From IMG/VR virus record IMGVR_UViG_3300048034_000615, positions 1 through 37,929 of that record: a DNA stretch of 37,929 nt. One strand, given 5' to 3'. The stretch is from a virus. Below, piece after piece: positions 32,561 to 37,929 of the stretch. A model generated the notes under the pieces. The model ran no database searches, was not told the DNA's origin, and saw only the letters and a list, made by a program, of their open reading frames with translations. A program made the position numbers and the translations under genes. Position 1 is the first letter of the stretch, and every line of letters begins with the position of its first letter.

Positions 32561-33157
32561 ATGAAACTAAATAAATTATTTCCTAAAATTGTTGCTGAGT
32601 TTGATGATGTATGCGTAGATAATATTCCAGCGATGATAAAGGAGGTTGAAGAATTATCATCATATGGCACTATGAGAAATAATACATTGAATGTAGAATC
32701 TTCTCATAGATCTATTCAAACAATTCATAGATTACCCGTATTCAAACTGCTGGCAAAGAAAGCACTTTCAAATTCGGTAAAATTTTTAAATGAATATGGG
32801 TATGCTAATTTTTTAACAGATAACCTCTACATTACTAACATGTGGTTTAATGTTTCTGGAAAGGGAGATTATTTATTTCCTCATACTCATCCAGGATCTT
32901 TATTATCTGGAGCGTATTATCTTGAAACAGATCCATCACATAACATTTATTTCTATGATATGCAAAGAAATCTTATAGAACAACCTAATATGCCTACGGA
33001 TTTAAATACAGATACATATCCTATGCCATGTACTCCAGGAAAGATGTATCTATTTAATTCAGATTTTGTTCATGGAGTCCCCAAACAAGAAGCAGATGCT
33101 AGAAAAATTGTCATTTCATTCAACTTATGTTTTGAAAATTTGAAATCCCTACGTTAA
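32561..33157 (+). CDS. Putative 2OG-Fe(II) oxygenase (2OG-FeII_Oxy_5 type)
   Basis: A 198-residue protein matching the small 2OG-Fe(II) oxygenase group common in cyanophages. Motifs: ITNMWFNVSGKGDYLFPHTH then PGSLLSGAYYLE (His108 and His110, the HxH form usual in this group), GKMYLFNSDFVHGVP (His171), and ARKIVISFNLCFE (Arg181, the 2OG-binding Arg). The N-terminus (LNKLFPKIVAEFDD) is also family-like. Phage members have unknown substrates; protein or nucleic acid modification has been proposed for relatives. It starts directly after the stop of the upstream gene and ends before a hairpin with a late promoter motif, so these two genes form a small unit ahead of the neck operon. It is only distantly similar to the minus-strand pair. 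Confidence 0.85.
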   Translation: MKLNKLFPKIVAEFDDVCVDNIPAMIKEVEELSSYGTMRNNTLNVESSHRSIQTIHRLPVFKLLAKKALSNSVKFLNEYGYANFLTDNLYITNMWFNVSGKGDYLFPHTHPGSLLSGAYYLETDPSHNIYFYDMQRNLIEQPNMPTDLNTDTYPMPCTPGKMYLFNSDFVHGVPKQEADARKIVISFNLCFENLKSLR

Positions 33158-33158
33158 T

Positions 33159-33166
33159 TATAAATA
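33159..33166 (+). promoter_or_regulatory. T4-type late promoter motif upstream of gp13
   Basis: An exact TATAAATA right after the oxygenase stop codon and 30 bases before the gp13 ATG. It should drive the gp13-gp17 neck and packaging block. Its bases from 33162 form part of the left arm of the hairpin at 33162-33188. Confidence 0.65.
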
Positions 33167-33190
33167 CCTTTAGGAAACTAGGGTATTTTT
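33162..33190 (+). terminator. Hairpin terminator before gp13
   Basis: AAATACC (33162-33168) pairs with GGTATTT (33182-33188) across a 13-base loop and ends in a T-run (33186-33191). It should end the 32.2-33.2 kb unit. The left arm shares bases with the gp13 late promoter motif. Confidence 0.65.
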
Positions 33191-33195
33191 TATTC

Positions 33196-33990
33196 ATGGC
33201 AAAACCCTCGACACGCCAGGAGCTAATTGATTATTGTCTGAGGAAATTAGGATTCCCAGTATTAGAGATTAATGTAGATGATGATCAAGTTGAAGATCTT
33301 GTAGATGATGCAATTCAGTTCTTTCAGGAGCGTCATTTTGACGGAAGCGTCAAAACATTTTTAAAACTAGAAGTAACTGACCAGATGATTACCGACGCGA
33401 AAGTGAACGGTTCAATTGCTGGTTCGGATTTTAAAGAGCAAAATAATTTTGTAACTGTCCCAGAACATGTTTTGGGAGTAACTAATGTATATGCTTATGA
33501 TAATAGTTCATCAGCAGTATCAGGAAATATCTTCAGTATGAAGTATCAGTTGTTCTTGAATGATTTCTATAATTTTGGTTCTATGGAAATCTTGAATTAC
33601 TATATGGTAAAGCAGTATCTGGAAACAGTTGATTTTGTAATCGGTAACTTTAAACCGATTAGATTTAATAAGAGAGAAAATAAACTATACATTGATACTG
33701 ATTGGGATCAATTAAATGGTGGTGATATGATGTTGATTGAATGTTATAGGATGATAGATCCATCAACTGCTACTGAAGTTTATAATGATGTGTGGATGAA
33801 GCGTTATCTTACTGCTCTTATTAAAAGACAGTGGGGTCAAAACCTCATTAAGTTTAAGAACGTTCAACTTCCTGGTGGAACAACTCTAAATGGTAGAGAG
33901 TTCTATGAAGATGCACAACAAGAAATTGATACAATTCTTGGTGAATTTAAGTTAGCAGCAGAGTTACCACCACTAGACATGATCGGATAA
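33196..33990 (+). CDS. gp13: Neck protein gp13
   Basis: Homologue of T4 gp13, a head-completion (neck) protein that with gp14 seals the filled head and receives the tail. The N-terminus (TRQELIDYCLRKLGFPVLEI, then DDQVEDLVDDAIQFFQERHF) is the conserved gp13 helical start, and the middle VTVPEHVLGVTNVYAYDNSS and C-terminal WMKRYLTALIKRQWGQNLIK are family features. At 264 residues it is slightly shorter than T4 gp13 (about 309). The next genes are gp14, gp15, gp16 and gp17 in T4 order, which secures the call. A late promoter motif lies 30 bases upstream. The gene ends one base before the gp14 ATG. Confidence 0.93.
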   Translation: MAKPSTRQELIDYCLRKLGFPVLEINVDDDQVEDLVDDAIQFFQERHFDGSVKTFLKLEVTDQMITDAKVNGSIAGSDFKEQNNFVTVPEHVLGVTNVYAYDNSSSAVSGNIFSMKYQLFLNDFYNFGSMEILNYYMVKQYLETVDFVIGNFKPIRFNKRENKLYIDTDWDQLNGGDMMLIECYRMIDPSTATEVYNDVWMKRYLTALIKRQWGQNLIKFKNVQLPGGTTLNGREFYEDAQQEIDTILGEFKLAAELPPLDMIG

Positions 33991-33991
33991 A

Positions 33992-35140
33992 ATGACTAGA
34001 AATTTATATTTTACACAAGGAACTACGGGTGAACAGAACTTAGTACAAGATCTGGTTGACGAACAGATTAAAATGTATGGTCTGGAATGTTATTACATTC
34101 CTCGTCAGATCTACGAAGATAAGTTATGGAATGATATCTACTACTCTCAGTTTAAGGATAGTTATCTCATTGAGATGTATCTAGAAAACTTTCAAAATTT
34201 TGGTGGCAATGGTGACATGCTATCAAAGTTTGGTCTTCGAGTAACTGATGAAGTAACACTTACACTTTCCAGAAGAAGGTGGCAGGATTTTGTAGATGTC
34301 TCTACTAATAAAATTGTATCTGGAAGACCTAATGACGGAGATCTCGTATGGTTTCCTTTGAATGAAACTGTATTTGAAATCAAGTATGTAGAAAATCAAA
34401 AACCTTTCTACCAATTAGGAAGTCTATATACATATACGTTGACGTGTGAAGTCTTTGAATATGGCGATAGTATCTTTGATACTGGCGTTACTTCTATTGA
34501 TAACACTGAAATGGAATCTGGAGTATTCCCAATTCTATTGAACCTCAATGGAAGTGGATACTTTACTGAAGATGAAAAAGTTTCTGGAACTAGATTTGAT
34601 GCTACTGCAACCGCAGTCGCTGATGAAGATGGAGTTCTTGGTGCGATTACTATCACATCAGCTGGTCAGAAATACGAAACTGCTCCAAATGCATTTTGGT
34701 ATTCCCCCACTGGAACATTCATTACTTCATCTACAACTGCGATCACCAATGGTGTAGTCAGTGCTGTTAATTCTCCTTCTGGATCATACATATATGGAGA
34801 TGTTGTTTATGATGACAACGATGAAATTGAAAGTATCACTGGATGGAATCCAACTATCATAATTGATTCCTCACCAGCAAACATTGTTGGTAAAGTAGCT
34901 GAATATGATCCTAGTACTAGGACATTGAAAGTTGCTTATATGAACGGCAATTTTGATTTAAATGAAGAAATTGTTGGTGCTGATTCAAATGCACGATGGA
35001 CCGTAGGTTCATTTGATACTCTCGATATGACTGATAGTTTCTCTGAAAACAGAGAACTTGAAACAGCAGCGGATGACATTCTTGATTTTACAGAAGTAAA
35101 TCCGTTTGGCGAATTTGGCAATTTTACTGGTAGCTTTTAA
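33992..35140 (+). CDS. gp14: Neck protein gp14 with an inserted beta-module region
   Basis: Homologue of T4 gp14, partner of gp13 in the neck. Residues 1-170 match the family: EQIKMYGLECYYIPRQIYED (T4 ESIQMRGVECYYVPREYV), KFGLRVTDEVTLTLSRRRW, DGDLVWFPLNETVFEIKYVE and PFYQLGSLYTYTL. At 382 residues it is about 125 longer than T4 gp14. The extra part (about 34530-35030) holds a GSGY-type beta unit (NGSGYFTEDEKV, then AITITSAGQKYETAPNAFWY) and a second unit (VGKVAEYDPSTRTLKVAYMN), the same two modules that enlarge gp8. The C-terminal tail (VNPFGEFGNFTGSF) resembles the T4 end. Its TAA overlaps the gp15 ATG by one base. Confidence 0.92.
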   Translation: MTRNLYFTQGTTGEQNLVQDLVDEQIKMYGLECYYIPRQIYEDKLWNDIYYSQFKDSYLIEMYLENFQNFGGNGDMLSKFGLRVTDEVTLTLSRRRWQDFVDVSTNKIVSGRPNDGDLVWFPLNETVFEIKYVENQKPFYQLGSLYTYTLTCEVFEYGDSIFDTGVTSIDNTEMESGVFPILLNLNGSGYFTEDEKVSGTRFDATATAVADEDGVLGAITITSAGQKYETAPNAFWYSPTGTFITSSTTAITNGVVSAVNSPSGSYIYGDVVYDDNDEIESITGWNPTIIIDSSPANIVGKVAEYDPSTRTLKVAYMNGNFDLNEEIVGADSNARWTVGSFDTLDMTDSFSENRELETAADDILDFTEVNPFGEFGNFTGSF

Positions 35141-35946
35141 TGTTAGGAAATTATTTTTATCACCAAATTATTAGAAAGACTGTAACCACTTTTGGTACTC
35201 TTTTTAATAACATTCAACTAAAGACCCTTGATGCTAATGGTGATCTAGTCACTCAGCAAAAAGTTCCTTTAGCGTATGGACCTGTTCAGAAATTTTTAGC
35301 AAGACTTCAGCAGTCTCCTGATCTTGATAAGAAAGTAACTATTACTGTTCCTAGGTTATCATTTGAGATGACATCTTTACAGTATGATGCTGGAAGAAAA
35401 GTTCCTCCTATTCAAAGGAACCGAGCAGTTGGTGATGGTGAAACAACCACTACTAAGGTGCAGTATCTTCCCGTTCCTTATACTATTGGATTTGAACTTA
35501 ATGCCATCGCAAAATCTCAAGATGATGCTCTTCAAATTATCGAACAGATTTTACCATTCTTTCAACCACAGTTTACCATGACTGTCAATCTTATTCCAGA
35601 AATGAATGAGAAAAGAGATATTCCAATTATCTTAGAAAGTATTGATTTTACTGATGATTATGAAGGTGATTACTCTACCAGAAGATACATTTATTATACA
35701 TTAAGATTTAGCGTCAAGACCTTTATGTATGGTCCTGTTGCTGCTAATGATATCATTAGAAAGTCTATTGCTACTACCCTTGTTGGTGATAGAAATACTA
35801 ATCAAAGAGCACTTGAGTATAATGTTACTCCTAAAGCATTAGAAGATAAGAACACTGATGGTGTTATTAATGCTGCTGATGATGCTTTGCTACAACCAGA
35901 TGATGACTTCGGATTTAATGAGGGGATGATATATCATGGACAATAA
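35140..35946 (+). CDS. gp15: Tail completion / proximal sheath stabiliser gp15
   Basis: Homologue of T4 gp15, which caps the tail tube and sheath at the head-proximal end and binds the neck. The start MLGNYFYHQIIRKTVTTFGT then LFNNIQLKTLDANGD parallels T4 MFGYFYNSSFRRYATLMGD then LFSNIQIKR. The middle VTITVPRLSFEMTSLQYDAG resembles the T4 ETILPRINLHLVDFSYNA. The length of 268 residues is normal. Near the C-terminus, residues 236-247 read DKNTDGVINAAD, a dockerin/EF-hand-type calcium loop pattern. The gene overlaps gp14 by one base and gp16 by 11 bases. Confidence 0.93.
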   Translation: MLGNYFYHQIIRKTVTTFGTLFNNIQLKTLDANGDLVTQQKVPLAYGPVQKFLARLQQSPDLDKKVTITVPRLSFEMTSLQYDAGRKVPPIQRNRAVGDGETTTTKVQYLPVPYTIGFELNAIAKSQDDALQIIEQILPFFQPQFTMTVNLIPEMNEKRDIPIILESIDFTDDYEGDYSTRRYIYYTLRFSVKTFMYGPVAANDIIRKSIATTLVGDRNTNQRALEYNVTPKALEDKNTDGVINAADDALLQPDDDFGFNEGMIYHGQ

Positions 35947-36352
35947 ATTTCAACAGAACATGGAAGATGTTTTTGACATCACTCCTATGGATGAAGAGGA
36001 GCAACCTAAACCCAAAAAGGTTGATGTTACTAGTGCTGACATAGAGACAGATTATAAGTATGCCCGTGGTGAGTTATATGAACTCATTCAGAAGGGTCAG
36101 GTTGCCATTGAGGAGTTGCTTGACGTTGCTAGGAGCAGCAATCACCCAAGAGCATATGAAGTCGCCTTCCAGGGCATTAAGAACGTTGCTGACATCACTG
36201 ATAAATTATCTGATCTTCAGAAGAAGATGAAAGATCTGGGTCAAGAAGAAAAGAAAGGACCAACAACAGTTAATAATACTATGTTTGTAGGATCTACTGC
36301 TGATCTTGCTAAGATGTTGAAGCAAGCAAAAAATAAATTAGAAGATAAATAA
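35936..36352 (+). CDS. gp16: Terminase small subunit gp16
   Basis: Homologue of T4 gp16, the small terminase that recognises DNA and stimulates the gp17 packaging motor. Diagnostic central helices: DIETDYKYARGELYELIQKG then SNHPRAYEVAFQGIKNVADI and TDKLSDLQKKMKDL. The acidic N-terminus and Lys-rich C-terminus are typical flanking parts. Length 138 residues (T4 about 164). It starts inside the end of gp15. gp17 lies downstream but, unlike T4, two small genes are inserted between gp16 and gp17. Its stop overlaps a GATAAATA motif that could be a late promoter. Confidence 0.93.
   Translation: MDNKFQQNMEDVFDITPMDEEEQPKPKKVDVTSADIETDYKYARGELYELIQKGQVAIEELLDVARSSNHPRAYEVAFQGIKNVADITDKLSDLQKKMKDLGQEEKKGPTTVNNTMFVGSTADLAKMLKQAKNKLEDK
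36344..36351 (+). promoter_or_regulatory. Candidate late promoter motif GATAAATA
   Basis: GATAAATA at the gp16 stop, 18 bases before the ATG at 36370. It deviates from TATAAATA in the first base, which is tolerated in cyanophage late motifs. It may be coding coincidence, as it encodes the last Asp-Lys-stop of gp16. Confidence 0.35.
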
Positions 36353-36369
36353 TTAAAAATTACAGAACA

Positions 36370-36618
36370 ATGATTATCAAACCCGTATCAGTTGCTGTCG
36401 ATCTTGACTCTGCAGCAAGCAATGTATCTTCAGCAACATTAGTTTCAGTTGTCAACACTAATAGTGCTGCTTGCTTGATTGTCAATAGCAATGGAAATAA
36501 TTTTTATCTTGCCGCTGGTGAGCGTGTTGAGGTAAAAAAACTTCCTGCAGAAACTCTTGAAGCAACTACAGGTTCTTCTGCTTCTGTATGGGCATCTGCT
36601 ATCGCATACCTTGATTGA
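36370..36618 (+). CDS. Small hypothetical beta protein between gp16 and gp17
   Basis: An 82-residue protein that looks like a small beta barrel or virion decoration: MIIKPVSVAVDLDSAASNVS, then LVSVVNTNSAACLIVNSNGN, FYLAAGERVEVKKLPAETLE and ASVWASAIAYLD. The LAAGERVEVKKLPAETLEAT stretch resembles short phage beta proteins in which a neutral value is clamped to a structural frame, but no family is certain. It is in the packaging block, so virion assembly is likely. No clear ribosome binding site. It is followed by an AATAAATA motif before the next gene. Confidence 0.75.
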   Translation: MIIKPVSVAVDLDSAASNVSSATLVSVVNTNSAACLIVNSNGNNFYLAAGERVEVKKLPAETLEATTGSSASVWASAIAYLD

Positions 36619-36625
36619 ATAAATA
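36618..36625 (+). promoter_or_regulatory. Candidate late promoter motif AATAAATA
   Basis: AATAAATA at the end of the 82-residue gene (its first A is the last base of the stop codon), 24 bases before the ATG at 36650. One base differs from the canonical octamer; intergenic position supports it, AT-rich background weakens it. Confidence 0.4.
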
Positions 36626-36649
36626 AACTAGTAAACCCTCCCTGCTGGC

Positions 36650-37078
36650 ATGAAGTCATTTAAAGAATTTAGAGAACTAAGCGAAGCGAAACGTGGACTT
36701 TATGCTAACATCCACGCTAAAAGAAAGCGTGGAGAAGCACCTGCTAAACCTGGATCCTCCGACTATCCAGACAAGGATGCTTTTAAAAAATCAGAGAGGA
36801 CTGCTAAAGAAGAAGTTGAACTCACCCAAGAAGGCGCAGCCTGGACAAAAAAGTCAGGAAAAAGTAAGTCTGGAGGACTTAACGCTAAAGGACGCAGATC
36901 TTATGAAAAGGAAAATCCAGGATCTGACCTTAAAGCACCAAGCAAAAAAGTTGGAAATCCCAGGAGGGCATCCTTCTGCGCTAGAATGAAAGGAATGAAA
37001 AAGAAACTAACTAGTAAGAAGACTGCTAGTGATCCTGATAGCAGGATCAACAAATCACTGAGAGCTTGGAACTGTTGA
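36650..37078 (+). CDS. DUF6321-like basic protein
   Basis: A 142-residue, Lys/Arg/Ser-rich protein. The C-terminal part is the conserved phage/bacterial DUF6321-type pattern: AAWTKKSGKSKSGGLNAKGR then SYEKENPGSDLKAPSKK, PRRASFCARMKGMKKKL and DPDSRINKSLRAWNC. The N-terminus has FKEFRELSEAKRGLYANIHA then KRKRGEAPAKPGSSDYP, also widespread in marine phages. No catalytic residues are assignable; the basic character suggests nucleic acid binding. It sits directly before gp17, three bases from its start, in the gp16-gp17 gap. Function unknown. Confidence 0.85.
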   Translation: MKSFKEFRELSEAKRGLYANIHAKRKRGEAPAKPGSSDYPDKDAFKKSERTAKEEVELTQEGAAWTKKSGKSKSGGLNAKGRRSYEKENPGSDLKAPSKKVGNPRRASFCARMKGMKKKLTSKKTASDPDSRINKSLRAWNC

Positions 37079-37081
37079 TAA

Positions 37082-37929
37082 ATGGCTGATAAAGTTTATA
37101 AAGGTTCGCCCAATCTAAAAGCGGCGAACGTGGAAATGAGTTTCACTCCCAAACAAGTTCAGGAGTGGTTGAAATGTGCTGACGATCCAGTCTATTTTAC
37201 TAAAAATTATATCAAGATTGTGTCACTGGATGAGGGTCTGGTGCCATTTAAGATGTGGGACTTTCAAGAAGATATGATTGAAAGGTTCCATAGTAATCGT
37301 TTTAATATTGCTAAACTGCCACGTCAGACTGGTAAGAGTACCACTGTGGTTTCTTACCTGCTGCATTATTGTATCTTTAATGATAATGTCAACATTGGTA
37401 TCCTAGCAAACAAACTAAGCACATCCAGAGAACTTCTCGGCAGGTTACAACTTGCTTATGAGAACCTTCCTAAGTGGATGCAGCAAGGTATTGTGTCGTG
37501 GAATAAAGGATCTCTAGAACTTGAGAATGGTTCTAAGATCATGGCAGCATCTACTTCTAGTTCTGCTGTCCGAGGTATGTCATTCAACATCATCTTCCTG
37601 GACGAATTTGCTTTCGTTCCAACTCACATTGCCGAGCAGTTTTTCTCCTCAGTATACCCTACGATCTCCTCTGGTAAGTCTACCAAGGTTATTATCATCT
37701 CCACCCCTAACGGGATGAATATGTTCTACAAACTTTGGCATGATGCTGAAAGGGGTAAGAACGAATATATCACCACAGAAGTACACTGGAGTCAAGTTCC
37801 TGGTAGAGATGCCAACTGGAAAGCACAAACGATTGCAAACACTTCCCAGCGACAGTTCACTCAAGAATTTGAGTGTGAGTTTCTGGGATCTGTAGATACG
37901 TTAATTGCTGCAAGCAAATTGCGAACAAT
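37082..37929 (+). CDS. gp17: Terminase large subunit gp17, 3'-truncated by the window edge
   Basis: The ATG at 37082 opens a frame that runs to the window edge (282 codons visible). It is the packaging motor ATPase/nuclease of T4-like phages. N-terminal ATPase motifs are clear: FTPKQVQEWLKCADDPVYFT (adaptor helix), MWDFQEDMIERF (adenine-binding Q motif), Walker A LPRQTGKST at residues 79-87, Walker B IIFLDEFAFV with Asp174-Glu175, and the coupling motif STPNG at 207. VPGRDANWKAQTIANTSQRQ follows. The C-terminal nuclease domain lies outside the window. The start is three bases after the DUF6321-like stop, in a GATAAATGG context without a strong ribosome binding site. Confidence 0.97.
   Translation, partial: MADKVYKGSPNLKAANVEMSFTPKQVQEWLKCADDPVYFTKNYIKIVSLDEGLVPFKMWDFQEDMIERFHSNRFNIAKLPRQTGKSTTVVSYLLHYCIFNDNVNIGILANKLSTSRELLGRLQLAYENLPKWMQQGIVSWNKGSLELENGSKIMAASTSSSAVRGMSFNIIFLDEFAFVPTHIAEQFFSSVYPTISSGKSTKVIIISTPNGMNMFYKLWHDAERGKNEYITTEVHWSQVPGRDANWKAQTIANTSQRQFTQEFECEFLGSVDTLIAASKLRT

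Noticed and set aside
1-37929. tRNA genes, integrase, insertion sequences
   Set aside because: No cloverleaf-like segments, recombinase motifs or terminal inverted repeats were seen; every stretch is occupied by phage structural or accessory genes.

Overview
The window is a stretch of the late (virion morphogenesis) region of a T4-like marine cyanophage, a myovirus of the Synechococcus/Prochlorococcus type. The evidence is recognisable T4-order genes (gp8 baseplate wedge; gp13-gp14-gp15 neck and tail completion; gp16-gp17 terminase), a set of cyanophage-type giant structural proteins (a DUF4815-like protein, a DUF6321-like protein, very long beta-repeat proteins), AT-rich coding sequence, gene ends that touch or overlap, and T4-type late promoter motifs (TATAAATA) in several intergenic gaps. 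No tRNA, integrase, insertion sequence or CRISPR array was seen, and no gap between genes exceeds about 100 bases.

Layout. 1-11.1 kb (+): the 3' part of a virion protein, gp8, then a 2,526-residue DUF4815-like structural protein. 11.1-14.6 kb (+): a small coiled-coil protein, a tail-fibre-like protein and a glycine-rich adhesin with a discoidin-like C-terminus, joined by short overlaps. 14.64-14.94 kb: a self-contained unit with a perfect sigma70-type promoter, one 65-codon gene and a strong terminator. 14.9-30 kb (+): small virion/fibre proteins, a 391-residue structural protein, a 2,132-residue repeat protein, a 62-residue Mtd-N-like protein, a 1,901-residue structural protein and an 89-residue protein, closed by a bidirectional terminator. 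30.0-32.1 kb (-): a three-gene cluster with its own sigma70-type promoter, encoding two related 2OG-Fe(II) dioxygenase-like proteins (one apparently without its iron ligands) and a conserved protein of unknown function. 32.2-33.2 kb (+): a hypothetical protein and another 2OG-Fe(II) oxygenase. 33.2-37.9 kb (+): gp13, gp14, gp15, gp16, two small genes and the 5' part of gp17.

Working together, the plus-strand genes build baseplate, fibres, neck and the DNA-packaging motor. The minus-strand cluster and the 14.6-kb unit look like accessory early-expressed cassettes set into the late region.

The main signals for a second look are: (i) the same small beta modules recurring in different virion proteins, including insertions in gp8 and gp14; (ii) reelin-like modules in two proteins; (iii) a cupredoxin-like metal-site pattern inside a structural protein; (iv) an intact/degenerate pair of dioxygenase paralogues; (v) late promoter motifs built into hairpins; and (vi) two self-contained sigma70 units among late genes.
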